DNA of 64,000 bases from Pseudomonas sp. WN033 (GTDB lineage Bacteria > Pseudomonadota > Gammaproteobacteria > Pseudomonadales > Pseudomonadaceae): positions 372,001 to 436,000 of the forward strand of contig NSKG01000002.1 in NCBI GenBank assembly GCA_002287035.1, in the 5' to 3' direction. Below, piece after piece: positions 20,183-30,051 of the stretch. The position numbers and the translations under genes were made by a program. Under the pieces are notes generated by a model. That model was not told where the DNA came from. It did not search any database and saw only the letters and a list, made by a program, of their open reading frames with translations. The first letter of the stretch is position 1; each line of letters opens with the position of its first letter.

Positions 20183-21636
20183 TGAGTTACACCGCAGAGC
20201 TTGAGCAGTTTATTGGTATCCAGATGCTGCTCGACCAAGTCCGCCAGACGCTCAATATCACGTGCACGCAAGGCCGGATAATCCAGTGCCGCCGCCTGCT
20301 CCTGCCCGGCCCAGCGCAACAGTGCGGCACTGGCCTCAGGGTGTTCGAACAATCCATGCAGATAAGTGCCGGCAATCTGCCCGTCGTTACTCAGTGCGCC
20401 ATCGGCTTCGCCGCCGTCCAGCAGTGCAAATGGCTGGGTCAATGCCTTGCCATGGCTGCGTCCGGCGTGGATTTCATAGCCCTGAACCTCAGCCCGCTCC
20501 AGGCACAAGCGACCACGCACTCGGGTCAGGCGCTTCTCGGCTTCCAGCCGGGTGCTGAAGTCCAGTACGCCTAGCCCGGCACTCGAACCAGCCTCGCCCT
20601 CCAGCCCCAGCGGGTCATCCACCCACTCACCGAGCATCTGAAAACCACCACAGACCCCCAGCAACTTGCCGCCATAGCGCAGGTGGCGACGAATATCGGC
20701 ATCCCAGCCCTGCTGCTCGAGAAACGCCAGATCACTGCGTACGCTCTTGGAACCAGGCAGGATGATCAAGTCGGCGGCGAGCAACGGTTGGCCTGGGCCG
20801 ACGAATTGCAAATCGACCTGCGGATGCAGCCGCAGCGGATCGAAATCGGTATGGTTGCTGATGCGCGGCAGCACCGGCACCACCACCTTCAAGGCCCCCC
20901 CCTGCTTGTCTGGCTGACGGGCATTGACCGCATCCTCGGCCTCGATATGCAGGTCATGCAGATAGGGCAATACGCCGAGCACCGGCTTGCCGGTGTGCTG
21001 CTCGAGCCAGTCCAGCCCCGGCTGCAGCAAGGCGATGTCGCCGCGAAAGCGGTTGATGACAAAGCCCTTGACCCGCTCCTGTTCACTGGGCGACAGCAAG
21101 GCCAGGGTGCCGACCAGATGGGCGAAGACGCCCCCCTTGTCGATATCGGCAATCAGGATCACCGGGCAGTCGACCGCCTCGGCAAAGCCCATGTTGGCGA
21201 TATCACCGGCGCGCAGATTGATTTCCGCTGGCGAGCCGGCACCTTCGACCAGCACGGTCTGATACTGCTGGCGCAGCCGCTGATGCGAGGCCAGCACCGC
21301 CTCCAGGGCGATGGGTTTGTAAGCGTGATAGGCCACGGCATCCATGCTGCCCACCGGGTGGCCATGAATGATCACCTGGGCACCGATATCGGTATTGGGC
21401 TTGAGCAGCACCGGGTTCATATCGGTGTGCGGCTCCAGCCCGGCGGCTTCGGCCTGCACCGCCTGGGCGCGGCCGATCTCACCGCCGTCGATGGTCACCG
21501 CCGCGTTCAGTGCCATGTTCTGCGGCTTGAATGGGGCCACGGCAATCCCCTGGCGTTTGAGCCAGCGGCACAACGCGGTGACCAGGGTGCTCTTGCCGGC
21601 ATCCGAGGTGGTGCCCTGGATCATCAAGGTGGTCAT
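20179..21636 (-). CDS. cobQ: Cobyric acid synthase
   Basis: 485 residues. It amidates four carboxyls of adenosylcobyrinic acid a,c-diamide. The N-terminal ATPase domain has [10 protein letters not shown] and [13 protein letters not shown]; the C-terminal class I glutaminase-like domain has the Cys nucleophile in [12 protein letters not shown] and the His in [10 protein letters not shown]. Length and order are standard. Overlaps both neighbours by 4 bases. Confidence 0.96.
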   Translation of the reverse strand: MTTLMIQGTTSDAGKSTLVTALCRWLKRQGIAVAPFKPQNMALNAAVTIDGGEIGRAQAVQAEAAGLEPHTDMNPVLLKPNTDIGAQVIIHGHPVGSMDAVAYHAYKPIALEAVLASHQRLRQQYQTVLVEGAGSPAEINLRAGDIANMGFAEAVDCPVILIADIDKGGVFAHLVGTLALLSPSEQERVKGFVINRFRGDIALLQPGLDWLEQHTGKPVLGVLPYLHDLHIEAEDAVNARQPDKQGGALKVVVPVLPRISNHTDFDPLRLHPQVDLQFVGPGQPLLAADLIILPGSKSVRSDLAFLEQQGWDADIRRHLRYGGKLLGVCGGFQMLGEWVDDPLGLEGEAGSSAGLGVLDFSTRLEAEKRLTRVRGRLCLERAEVQGYEIHAGRSHGKALTQPFALLDGGEADGALSNDGQIAGTYLHGLFEHPEASAALLRWAGQEQAAALDYPALRARDIERLADLVEQHLDTNKLLKLCGVTQ

Positions 21637-22655
21637 AACGCAGATGCCTCCTGAATCAACTGCGGTGCCGGCAGACCTAGCCCCTGCAAGGCCTGCTCCA
21701 GCCGGCTCCAGCCCGCTTCATTGCCGGGCAGGCCAATGCGCAGCGCTGCCGGCTGATTGAACAGCCGGGTCAGAATGCCCTGCCCGGCCAGTGCCTGATG
21801 CAGATCTGCGGCATCCGTGCGGCAAACCCACTGGAAAAGTGCGCAGCCACCGTCCGGCGTCAGGCCACAGGCACTCAGCAATTGCTGCAAGCGCTGGCCT
21901 TCACGCTGTAGCCGCCAGCGCCAGACCTGTTGGGTATCACGTTCGGCCAGCACCTGCTGGGCAGCAAAACGCGCCGGACCATTCACTGCCCAGGGTCCCA
22001 AGCGCTGATTCAAGCGCACCAGCAGTTCGGTGTCGGCCAGCACAAAGCCCAAACGTGCACCGGCCAGGGCGAAGAACTTGCCGAGTGAACGCAACACAAT
22101 CAGCCCCGACCGGTCGCTACAGGGCGCCAGACTGTACTCGGGTTGCAGATCGGCAAAGGCCTCATCGACCACCAGCCAGCCGCCACGCGCGGCCAGCTCG
22201 GCCTGCCAGGCCAGCAGGGTTGGCGGGGCCAGCAGGCGACCGGTAGGGTTGTTTGGGTTGACCAGCACCAGCACATCGCAATCATCCAGCAGCGGCGGAC
22301 CCTGCGCCCATTCATCCCAGACCTGTACCTGATGCCCGGCCTGGCTCCAGGCCTGGGCATGCTCAGCATAGCAGGGCCCGAGTACCCGCACCCGACAGGC
22401 CGGGCGCAGGCTCGGCAAGGCCTGAATCGCCGCCTGCGAACCGGCTACCGGCAACAGCGCCGGGGCTTGATAGTAGTCACGGGCGATCGCTTCCAGGCCG
22501 TCATCCGGCTCCGGCAACCGGCTCCAGCAACTGGCCGGAACCGCCGGCAGCGGCCAGACCCAAGGCGCCAGCCCGGTGGACAGGTCCAGCCAATCGTCCA
22601 GGGCGATGCCGTATTGCCGTGCGGCCTGGCGCAGCCGTCCACCATGCTCAAGCAT
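21633..22655 (-). CDS. cobD: Threonine-phosphate decarboxylase (PLP enzyme)
   Basis: 340 residues (CobC in Pseudomonas, CobD in Salmonella). It makes (R)-1-aminopropan-2-ol O-phosphate for the nucleotide loop. Class I/II aminotransferase fold: [13 protein letters not shown] at the N-terminus, [21 protein letters not shown], and the PLP-lysine region [17 protein letters not shown]. Start overlaps cbiB by 8 bases. Confidence 0.93.
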   Translation of the reverse strand: MLEHGGRLRQAARQYGIALDDWLDLSTGLAPWVWPLPAVPASCWSRLPEPDDGLEAIARDYYQAPALLPVAGSQAAIQALPSLRPACRVRVLGPCYAEHAQAWSQAGHQVQVWDEWAQGPPLLDDCDVLVLVNPNNPTGRLLAPPTLLAWQAELAARGGWLVVDEAFADLQPEYSLAPCSDRSGLIVLRSLGKFFALAGARLGFVLADTELLVRLNQRLGPWAVNGPARFAAQQVLAERDTQQVWRWRLQREGQRLQQLLSACGLTPDGGCALFQWVCRTDAADLHQALAGQGILTRLFNQPAALRIGLPGNEAGWSRLEQALQGLGLPAPQLIQEASAL

Positions 22656-23556
22656 AAGTCAGCCCCCAGACAATCAGGGCCAGCAACAACCACAGCGCTA
22701 CGCCCTGACGTACCAAACGTACGGCACGACCGATATCTGCCGCGCCCGGTGCGAGTCCGGCACCCAGCTCGGGTTTGCGTTGCCATTGGCCGTGATAGCA
22801 CCCCCCACCACCCAATTGCAGGTGCAGCGCCCCGGCACCTGCGGCCATCACCGGCCCGGCATTCGGGCTGTCCCATTGCGGCGCCTGGCGGCACCAGCAG
22901 CTTAGGGCCTGACGGGTTCGACCACAGAGCGCATAGGTCAGCGCCACCAGCCGCGCCGGCAGGTAATTCAGCGCATCATCCAGCCGCGCCGCAGCCCAGC
23001 CAAACTGCTGGTAGCGCTCATTACGGTAGCCCCACATCGCATCCAGGGTATTGGCCAGACGGTAGAGCACTGCCCCCGGCGCGCCAAGCAAGACAAACCA
23101 GAACAGTGCGGCGAACACCGCATCACTGCCGTTTTCCAGCACCGACTCGGTGGCCGCCCGGGCCACACCTTCGGCATCCAGTGCCGAGGTGTCGCGACTG
23201 ACGATATAGCTCACCCGCTCGCGGGCCAGCGGCAAATCGCCTGCCGCCAGTGCCTGTGCGATCGGAATGGCATGTTCGCTGAGGCTGCGCAAGCCGACAG
23301 CCAGGTACAACGCCAGCACCGCCACCAGCCAGCCGACCCAGGGCAAGGTGGCCAGCGCGGCGGTCAGCAGGGTCAAGGGCACGACCGCCAGCAACCAGGC
23401 CAGCACGCCGTGCCAGCGGCTGGCGGCGGGCCGGTTCAGCCATTGCTCCAGTTGGTTGGCCAGCCGGCCAAAACCGACCAGCGGATGCCAGCGTTTCGGC
23501 TCACCTAACAGCTGATCGAGCAACACCCCGACCAACAGCAGCGGCGCCAGGCCCAT
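22648..23556 (-). CDS. cbiB: Adenosylcobinamide-phosphate synthase (CbiB)
   Basis: 302 residues, membrane protein (CobD in Pseudomonas). It attaches aminopropanol phosphate to adenosylcobyric acid. Family motifs: [19 protein letters not shown] near the N-terminus, [20 protein letters not shown], and [14 protein letters not shown], then [13 protein letters not shown]. Start and upstream stop share one base (TGATG). Confidence 0.94.
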   Translation of the reverse strand: MGLAPLLLVGVLLDQLLGEPKRWHPLVGFGRLANQLEQWLNRPAASRWHGVLAWLLAVVPLTLLTAALATLPWVGWLVAVLALYLAVGLRSLSEHAIPIAQALAAGDLPLARERVSYIVSRDTSALDAEGVARAATESVLENGSDAVFAALFWFVLLGAPGAVLYRLANTLDAMWGYRNERYQQFGWAAARLDDALNYLPARLVALTYALCGRTRQALSCWCRQAPQWDSPNAGPVMAAGAGALHLQLGGGGCYHGQWQRKPELGAGLAPGAADIGRAVRLVRQGVALWLLLALIVWGLTYA

Positions 23557-24347
23557 CAGCGCTGGCTCCAGTCCCGGATCAGGCCATGCAACTGCTCCAG
23601 GCCGATGGTCAGCGCGGAGATGCCCGGCTGCAGGATATCCGGAGACTTGATCTCAAACAGTTGCCCGTCACGTACCGCCGGCACGGACTCCCAGCCGGGC
23701 CGCGCGACCACCTGCTCCGGGCGAAAGCGCTTGCCGCACCAGGAGCCGACGATGATATCCGGGGCCCGGCGCACCACCTCCAGCGGATCGGTGATGTAAC
23801 GCTGGCGTGCGCGTGGATACTGGCTGAGTTCGGCAAAGCAGTCCTGGCCTCCGGCAATCTCGATCAACTCACTGACCCAGCGAATGCCACTGATCAGCGG
23901 CTCATTCCATTCCTCGAAGTACACCTTGGGGCGAGCGGCCAAGGCAGCGCCCTGGGTCTGCACCTGATCCAGCCTGCGCTGCAATTCGACGATCAGTTGC
24001 CCGGCACCTGCGCTGGCATGCACCAGTGCGCCCAGGGTCTCGATCATGCGGAAAATACCGGCAATATCACGCTGATTGAACAGATGCACCTCCAGCCCCT
24101 CGCGCGCCAGTTCAGCGGCGATATCAGCCTGCAGATCGCAGTAGCCGAGCACCAGATCGGGCTTGAGTTCGAGGATTTTCTCGGTCTTGGCACTGGTGAA
24201 AGCCGAGACCTTGGGCTTTTCCTTGCGTGCCTGTGGCGGGTGCACGGTAAAGCCGGAAATCCCGGCGATGCGCTGCTGCTCGCCGAGGCGATACAGCACT
24301 TCGGTAGTTTCGGTAGACAGGCAGACGATGCGTTGCGGCCCCTTCAT
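23556..24347 (-). CDS. BtuF-like cobalamin-binding protein lacking a signal peptide
   Basis: 263 residues with the periplasmic binding fold of the BtuF/FhuD class ([41 protein letters not shown]-type segments). No signal peptide is visible; the protein starts [10 protein letters not shown] in the mature domain. No BtuC or BtuD gene follows. It may bind corrinoids in the cytosol, or the start may have been lost. Its position between bluB and cbiB with short overlaps shows it is expressed with the pathway. Confidence 0.75.
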   Translation of the reverse strand: MKGPQRIVCLSTETTEVLYRLGEQQRIAGISGFTVHPPQARKEKPKVSAFTSAKTEKILELKPDLVLGYCDLQADIAAELAREGLEVHLFNQRDIAGIFRMIETLGALVHASAGAGQLIVELQRRLDQVQTQGAALAARPKVYFEEWNEPLISGIRWVSELIEIAGGQDCFAELSQYPRARQRYITDPLEVVRRAPDIIVGSWCGKRFRPEQVVARPGWESVPAVRDGQLFEIKSPDILQPGISALTIGLEQLHGLIRDWSQR

Positions 24348-24994
24348 GGTGATTCTCCCCAGTGATCGGTATACACCAACTCGGCCAGCGGGCGTGGTGC
24401 GGCCCAGCCTTGTTCGACCAGCATCGGCCGGTCATAGAAGGCGGTGACCGGGCCCAGGCACAAGATCGCGACCGGCTCGGCTCCGGCAGGCAAACCCAGC
24501 AACTCAGCCACGGCCTGCGGATCAAACAGCGACACCCAGCCCAGCCCCAGCCCCTCGGCACGGGCCGCCAGCCACAGATTCTGGATGGCACAGGCCAGCG
24601 AGGCCAGATCCATCTGCGGCAAGGTGCGGCGGCCAAACACATGGGCCTCGCGGCCTTCCGGCAGTGCCGCGACGAGCAATTCAGCGCAGTCGCGGATACC
24701 CTCAACCTTGAGCTGCATGAAGGCCGCACCGCGCTCACCCAGCGCCTCGGCGGTACGCAGCCGCTCCTGTTCGACCAGCCCATGCAACTGCTGGCGGAGC
24801 GTCGGTTGGGTGATGCGAATAAAGCGCCATGGCTGCATCAGCCCCACGCTGGGCGCCTGATGCGCCGCTTCAAGCAGCTGCGCCAGCAGCTCGGGAGCAA
24901 CCTCACCGCCACTGAAATGGCGCATGTCACGGCGCTCACGGATCACCCGGTAAATGGCCGCGCGCTCGGCATCGCTGTAGCGCGAGCTGCTCAT
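24344..24994 (-). CDS. bluB: 5,6-dimethylbenzimidazole synthase BluB
   Basis: 216 residues of the nitroreductase fold. It converts FMNH2 and O2 into dimethylbenzimidazole, the lower ligand of cobalamin. Motifs: RRDMRHFSGG, HQAPSVGLMQPWRFI, and the C-terminal LGWVSLFDP...LCLGPVTAFY. Linked by 4-base overlaps to cobB upstream and the BtuF-like gene downstream. Confidence 0.92.
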   Translation of the reverse strand: MSSSRYSDAERAAIYRVIRERRDMRHFSGGEVAPELLAQLLEAAHQAPSVGLMQPWRFIRITQPTLRQQLHGLVEQERLRTAEALGERGAAFMQLKVEGIRDCAELLVAALPEGREAHVFGRRTLPQMDLASLACAIQNLWLAARAEGLGLGWVSLFDPQAVAELLGLPAGAEPVAILCLGPVTAFYDRPMLVEQGWAAPRPLAELVYTDHWGESP

Positions 24995-26283
24995 GGAGCA
25001 AACAGCGCCGCAGCCGCCTGCGGGTTACCCGGCAGATAGCAGTGAATGTAGGACGCCGTCAGCCGGCCCAGACGCCAGACCGCCTCGCTGGTGCGCTTGT
25101 AGTTGGGGCACTCGCCACGGGCCAGCGGCTCCAGCGCACACTCGATCGCCGAGTGGTGATAGGTATGCCCGCGCAGCGACCCTTCCGGCAACACCACTTC
25201 CTGCAGGGCCAGCGCGGTCAGGCGTGGCTGCATGGTCGCCGTCGCCGGCAGCAGGCCGAGCATCTCGCCGCTGTGGCCCTGCACATCGGTCAGGCGCTGG
25301 CACAGATAGAGCATGCCGCCGCATTCGGCGTGAATCGGCTTGCCGGCGGCATGATGGGCGCGGATAGCCGCCGCCATCGCCGTATTGCCGGCCAACTGAT
25401 CCAGATGCAGTTCGGGATAACCACCGGGCAGATACAGGCTATCGACCGCCGGCAGGGCGCTATCGGCCAGGGGTGAGAAGAATTGCAATTTGGCGCCCAG
25501 CGCTTCGAGCAGATCCAGATTAGCCTGGTAGACGAAAGCAAAAGCCGCATCACGGGCCACACCAATACGCACCCCATCAAGCAGTGGCGACAGGTTGCGC
25601 GCTGCAACCGGTTCAAAACTCACCGCTGGCGGCAGCCGGGTATCGGCGCTGGCCGCCAGAGCATCGGCGGCGGCGTCCAGGCGGGCGTCAATATCGGCCA
25701 GCTCGTCGGCCTGCACCAACCCCAGATGCCGGCTCGGCAGCTCTACCGCCGCATCACGACTCAAGGCCCCGAACCACTCGATTTCCGGTGGCAGGCAGTC
25801 GCGCAGCATCTCGCCATGACGGGCACTGCCGACCTTGTTGGCCAGCACTCCGGCGAACGGCAGGTCGGCCTGATAGCTGGCCAGCCCATGTGCCATGGCG
25901 CCGAAGGTCTGGGCCATGCCTGAGCCATCGATCACCGCCAGTACCGGCACACCAAAGCGCCGGGCCAGATCAGCGGCTGAGGGCGTGCCATCGAACAGCC
26001 CCATCACCCCTTCGATCAGGATCAGGTCATTCTCGGCCGCAGCTTCAGCCAGCAGACGCTTGCTTTCGGCCTCACCAATCATCCACAGATCGACCTGATA
26101 GACCGGCTGACCACTGGCGCGAGCCAGAATCATCGGGTCGAGAAAATCCGGCCCGCATTTGAATACCCGCACCCTGCGGCCCTGACGGCTGTGCAAACGC
26201 GCCAGCGCGGCCGTGACCGTGGTCTTGCCCTGGCCCGAAGCCGGAGCGGCGATTAATACCGCTGGACACTCAAGCTGACTCAA
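24991..26283 (-). CDS. cobB: Cobyrinic acid a,c-diamide synthase
   Basis: 430 residues. It amidates carboxyls a and c of (hydrogeno)byrinic acid. N-terminal P-loop in APASGQGKTTVTAAL (about 13-27) and LIEGVMGLFDG; C-terminal glutaminase domain with the Cys in HAECGGMLYLCQ and His in RGHTYHHS. Here it is the earliest corrin-modifying step; ring-building genes are not in the window. Confidence 0.95.
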   Translation of the reverse strand: MSQLECPAVLIAAPASGQGKTTVTAALARLHSRQGRRVRVFKCGPDFLDPMILARASGQPVYQVDLWMIGEAESKRLLAEAAAENDLILIEGVMGLFDGTPSAADLARRFGVPVLAVIDGSGMAQTFGAMAHGLASYQADLPFAGVLANKVGSARHGEMLRDCLPPEIEWFGALSRDAAVELPSRHLGLVQADELADIDARLDAAADALAASADTRLPPAVSFEPVAARNLSPLLDGVRIGVARDAAFAFVYQANLDLLEALGAKLQFFSPLADSALPAVDSLYLPGGYPELHLDQLAGNTAMAAAIRAHHAAGKPIHAECGGMLYLCQRLTDVQGHSGEMLGLLPATATMQPRLTALALQEVVLPEGSLRGHTYHHSAIECALEPLARGECPNYKRTSEAVWRLGRLTASYIHCYLPGNPQAAAALFAP

Positions 26284-26891
26284 AACTCTACCCCCTTCTG
26301 CGCCTTGATACCGGCCTTGAAGGCATGCTTGACCATGCCCATCTCGGTTACCGTATCTGCGGCCTCTATCATCGCCGCCGGAGCCCCGCGACCGGTCACC
26401 ACCACATGCTGGTGAGCCGGACGGCCCGCAATATCAGCCAGCACCTGATCCAACTCCAGATAGTTGTATTTGAGCGCGATATTCAGCTCATCGAGAATCA
26501 CCAGCGCTACCGCCGGGTCGCGCATCAGTTCGCAGGCTACCGCCCAGGCCGCCTGGGCCTTGGCGATATCGTCCTGGCGGTCCTGGGTTTCCCAGGTGAA
26601 GCCGGCCCCCATCACGTGATAGCGCACCTGCTCAGGGAAACGGCGGAAAAACACCTCTTCGCCGGTGCTGCTGGCGCCCTTGATGAACTGCACAATGCCC
26701 ACCTGCATATCATGCCCCAGGGCTCGCGCGGCCATGCCGAAAGCTGAGCTGCTCTTGCCCTTGCCGTTGCCGCTGAGCACCAGCAACAAGCCGCGTTCGT
26801 CCTGCGCCGCAGCGATCTTTTCATCGACCACCGCCTTCTTGCGCTGCATGCGCTGGCGGTGACGCTGATCGCGCTCGCTCGGCTCGCTCAT
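26280..26891 (-). CDS. cobO: Cob(I)yrinic acid a,c-diamide adenosyltransferase
   Basis: 203 residues. It attaches the adenosyl group to cobalt of corrinoids (CobA/CobO/BtuR family). P-loop SGNGKGKSSSAFG (about 40-52), IVQFIKGA, and LVILDELNIALKYNYL. The basic N-terminal stretch ERDQRHRQRMQRKKA is the family's N-terminal cap. 4-base overlaps with both neighbours. Confidence 0.96.
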   Translation of the reverse strand: MSEPSERDQRHRQRMQRKKAVVDEKIAAAQDERGLLLVLSGNGKGKSSSAFGMAARALGHDMQVGIVQFIKGASSTGEEVFFRRFPEQVRYHVMGAGFTWETQDRQDDIAKAQAAWAVACELMRDPAVALVILDELNIALKYNYLELDQVLADIAGRPAHQHVVVTGRGAPAAMIEAADTVTEMGMVKHAFKAGIKAQKGVEF

Positions 26892-27466
26892 GCCTTGCGA
26901 CCCTGGCCCAGCAGCCCTTGATTAGCCAGCAAACGCAGCACTGCGTAGACGGCCGCGGCAATCACTACATACATCGCCAGGGTGCTCAGGTACTGGGGGT
27001 AATAGGTAGCGATCCGTTCAAGCATGCCGGCAAAGGTCGGGGCTTCGTAACGCCCAGAGAAAAAGTAAAACCCACCACTGGAAAACAAATTGCAGATCAA
27101 CGCACCGGTGGCCACCGTAGGGGCCAGGATCAGCAGCGTGGCCGGGTGATCACGGTGCCAGCCAGCGTATAACCGCCCAGCAAGCCACAGGCTGCCATAG
27201 GCGGGCAGCAAGGCCCAGTAGGCGATGGTCATGCAATGATGGCCGGCGTTGGTCCAGCCGACGCTGAGCACGTCCATGACGACTGCTTGCAGGAACAGTA
27301 ACGGAAACGCCCAGCGCGGACGCAAAAACACCCCAGCCAGGAAAAATACCGCCCAGGAAGCGCTGGGCAAGTTGACCACACTGAAGTGACTGCCACGGGT
27401 CATGGCCATCAACAGTACCAGTATGGCGCCAACAGCCAGTTGGCTGCGTTTGGATAGTACGATCAT
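26888..27466 (-). CDS. Six-span membrane protein heading the cobalamin operon (candidate uptake component)
   Basis: 192 residues with about six hydrophobic segments (roughly 10-25, 35-50, 53-70, 80-98, 108-128 and 160-182) and a short basic tail. No motif identifies it firmly; size and topology resemble the S-component of ECF-type uptake systems, and similar proteins beside pseudomonad cob genes have been called cobalamin transport proteins. It overlaps cobO by 4 bases, so it is the first gene of the operon. I infer a role in cobalt or corrinoid precursor uptake. No ECF ATPase or EcfT lies here. Confidence 0.6.
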   Translation of the reverse strand: MIVLSKRSQLAVGAILVLLMAMTRGSHFSVVNLPSASWAVFFLAGVFLRPRWAFPLLFLQAVVMDVLSVGWTNAGHHCMTIAYWALLPAYGSLWLAGRLYAGWHRDHPATLLILAPTVATGALICNLFSSGGFYFFSGRYEAPTFAGMLERIATYYPQYLSTLAMYVVIAAAVYAVLRLLANQGLLGQGRKA

Positions 27467-27550
27467 GTCATCCTCCTTGGATGGGTGTAGATGTTCAATT
27501 CAACTGCCGCGATTGCGTCATTCCGTCTTCCCGCTAGCCCGCTACCCCTA

Positions 27551-27836
27551 CGTCATTGCGAGCCGCGTAGCGGCGTGGCAATCCATGCGCAGGCCCCACC
27601 ACCGAGGCACGTGGATTGCCGCGGGCCTGCGGCCCTCGCAATGACGAGGGTGAGGCAGGCCTTTTGGCTTGCCCTCGCACTCGGGCACGCCCCCGCTACT
27701 CCGTCATTGCGAGCCGCGTAGCGGCGTGGCAATCCATGCGTAGGCCCCACCACCGAGGCAGGTGGATTGCCGCGGGCCTGCGGCCCTCGCAATGACGAGG
27801 GTGAGACAGACCCTTTCCCCCTCGCAATGACGAGGG
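27551..27836. repeat. REPIN-like pair, two 96-bp direct copies (cluster 4)
   Basis: Two copies, 27551-27646 and 27702-27797 (offset 151), are nearly identical. Each has a 35-base left arm CGTCATTGCGAGCCGCG...GCAATCCA, a spacer with CCCCACCACCGAGGCA, and an inverted 35-base right arm ending GCAATGACG; each arm has its own inner GC hairpin. A partial third end is near 27820-27836. They fill the 377-bp space between btuB and the downstream membrane protein gene. Confidence 0.9.
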
Positions 27837-27843
27837 GGTCGCT

Positions 27844-29661
27844 TTACAGCATCTGGTAGCGCAGGGTCAGATAGCCGGCCCGGCCCTGCTGCTGATAGCT
27901 GGCCGCAGTTTCATACTCGGTGTCGAACAGGTTGCTGATCCGTGCCTGCACTCGCCACTGGTGGCTGAACCAGTACTCAGCGCGCAGATCGACAGTGTTG
28001 TAGCCATGCAGGTCGGTGGTATTGGCGGCGTTGTCCCAGCGCCGGCCTTCGGCGTGCAGGCTGGCGCCGACGCCTATCCGGCCAAAACGGCGGTCGACAT
28101 CCAGGTTGAACAGTTGCTCGGCGCGCCGCGCCAGCAGGTCGCCCTGGTTGGCGCGTTTGGAGCGGTTGGACGGGTCCTGCAGGGTCAGATTGCTGGCTAC
28201 ATCCCAGCCCCACCAGTGGCCGGCCAGTTCCAGCTCGACACCCTTGATCACCGCCTTGTCGACGTTCTCCGCCTGCCAGATGCCGCCTCCCAGGTTGACG
28301 CTGGCGATCAGGTCATCAACCTCATTGCGGAAGACATTGACGGCCCAGGTGCCCCAGTCATGCTGACCACGCAGGCCAACTTCATAGTTGCGCGAGGTTT
28401 CTTCCTTGATATCGGGGTTGCCGAAACCGGGGAAGTACAGCTGATTGAAGGTCGGCGCCTTGAACGCGGTGCCGTAGCTGGCCACCAGTTGCAGGTTGTC
28501 GCTCAGGCTCAGGCCATAACCGATGTTGCCGGTGGTGTGATCGCCGTGCTGCTGGTTGTCGTCATGGCGCAGGCCAAGCTGCCATTCATGGATACCGCGC
28601 TGGCCCAGGTACTGGGCGTAGTAACCCTTGTTGGTGCGCCGGCCCTTGCTGTAGTCGGTGCTGCTGCTGACCTCATCGATCAGGTGGTCGTAGCCCAGGG
28701 TCAGCACCTGGCCCGGCGCCAGATCGATATCGTTCTGCCAGCCAAAGCTGTCGCGGCGGGTGTCGAAGCGGCTGGTAAAAGTACTGCCGTTGAAATTGTC
28801 GCTCTTGTCTTCGCTGCGTGCGGCCTGCAGGGTCACGCGCCACGGTTCAAGCGGAGCAAAGCGGGCATTGAGGCCATGGGTCTTGAGCACCGAATCGGAG
28901 TTGGCCTTGTAGCCGGAGTCGAAGTCATTGCTGGAGTGGGTTTCCAGTACCTGACCATCGATCTCCAGACCGTTGGCAAAGCGATAGCCTGCCTTGAGGT
29001 TGGCCGACAGCTCACGATAGCCGTCGTTGTCCGGATCACCCCGGCCCGGGCGGGCATCGATACCCCGGGTCGACAGGCTGCTGACACCCAGGTTGTACCA
29101 GGCGTTGCCGAAGCCGCCGGAGACGCCGGCACTGCCGGCCAGATGATTGCGACTGCCTGTGGTCACCGAGGCCCAGGGCTTGGGATCGCCCTTGCTGCCC
29201 TGGCGGGTGAAAATCTGGATCACCCCGCCGATGGCTTCTGAGCCATAGAGGCTGGAGCGCGGACCACGGACAATCTCGATCCGCTCGATCTGCTCCATCG
29301 GCAGATTCTGCAACGCGGCGTTGCCACTGGTCACTGAACCAATGCGTACGCCATCGATCAGCACCAGTACATGATCACTGTTGGTGCCGCGAATGCCGAT
29401 GCTGCTGGACTTTCCCGGTCCGCCGTTGTTGACGATGCTGACGCTCGGCGTGCGGCGCAGCAGATCCAGGGCGTCGGTAGCTTGCAGGCGTTCGATATCG
29501 GCCCGCTCAATGACCGTGACCGCGGCCAGGTTGGCGGCAATCGATTGGTTGGTGCGGGTTGCTGTAACCACCTGGCTGTCCAGGTGCAGGGATTGGGCAT
29601 GGGAAAAGCAGGCGCTGGCCATCAGGGCCAATGCCAGCGGCGTGCGCGGCAACATCTTCAT
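27844..29661 (-). CDS. btuB: TonB-dependent cobalamin receptor BtuB
   Basis: 605 residues, outer-membrane beta barrel. Signal peptide about 1-22 (ends CFSHAQS), a TonB-box-like DSQVVTATRT, plug domain with LQATDALDLLRRTPSVSI and RGTNSDHVLVLIDGVRIG...RIEIVRGPRSSLYGSEAIGGVIQI, and barrel ending in an aromatic-type LTLRYQML. It imports vitamin B12/corrinoids. A cobalamin riboswitch lies just upstream, matching repression by B12. Confidence 0.94.
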   Translation of the reverse strand: MKMLPRTPLALALMASACFSHAQSLHLDSQVVTATRTNQSIAANLAAVTVIERADIERLQATDALDLLRRTPSVSIVNNGGPGKSSSIGIRGTNSDHVLVLIDGVRIGSVTSGNAALQNLPMEQIERIEIVRGPRSSLYGSEAIGGVIQIFTRQGSKGDPKPWASVTTGSRNHLAGSAGVSGGFGNAWYNLGVSSLSTRGIDARPGRGDPDNDGYRELSANLKAGYRFANGLEIDGQVLETHSSNDFDSGYKANSDSVLKTHGLNARFAPLEPWRVTLQAARSEDKSDNFNGSTFTSRFDTRRDSFGWQNDIDLAPGQVLTLGYDHLIDEVSSSTDYSKGRRTNKGYYAQYLGQRGIHEWQLGLRHDDNQQHGDHTTGNIGYGLSLSDNLQLVASYGTAFKAPTFNQLYFPGFGNPDIKEETSRNYEVGLRGQHDWGTWAVNVFRNEVDDLIASVNLGGGIWQAENVDKAVIKGVELELAGHWWGWDVASNLTLQDPSNRSKRANQGDLLARRAEQLFNLDVDRRFGRIGVGASLHAEGRRWDNAANTTDLHGYNTVDLRAEYWFSHQWRVQARISNLFDTEYETAASYQQQGRAGYLTLRYQML

Positions 29662-29782
29662 CGGTTCGCTCCGTCGTACTCACCCGTACGACATTGAGTG
29701 CTGGGTACACACGGCGAAGCGAACAGGCAGACAGCCAGACGAACAGAGGCCATACACCCGCAGAGCCCGCCGCACTGCTGTG

Positions 29783-30003
29783 ACATGCATCAGGCCGGTC
29801 TCCGGGCTCACGAGCGAACAATGTCCAATGATCCGACCTTCCCGTGCGTACACAGTGGTCATGGGGGATCATCTGCCGCGTCACACCCCTGTGGGTGGCG
29901 GGCACTCGTTTACCGTTGCGGGGGCAGCGCCGGAATTGTTCCGTATCAAGGAACGCACCGGCTTCCCAGTTTCACCCTAAGGCCATTGGCCAGAGGGCAC
30001 CTG
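29783..30003 (-). promoter_or_regulatory. Cobalamin (AdoCbl) riboswitch
   Basis: On the minus strand the conserved segments appear in order: GGTGAAACTGGGAAGCCGGTG, the core GCTGCCCCCGCAACGGTAA, GTGCCCGCCACC...ACAGGGGTGTGACG, and the 3' GAGCCCGGAGACCGGCCTGATGC. Boundaries are approximate. It sits about 120 bases before btuB and should repress btuB (and any read-through into the cob operon) when adenosylcobalamin is plentiful. Confidence 0.93.
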
Positions 30004-30051
30004 AAGCGAGGCGAAGGTTAGAAGTTTTGCCCTGTAGCGTCAATGAAAAAG

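Noticed and set aside
27551-27836. Possible CRISPR or coding repeat
   Set aside because: Only two copies, each internally inverted, and no open frame with coding signs.
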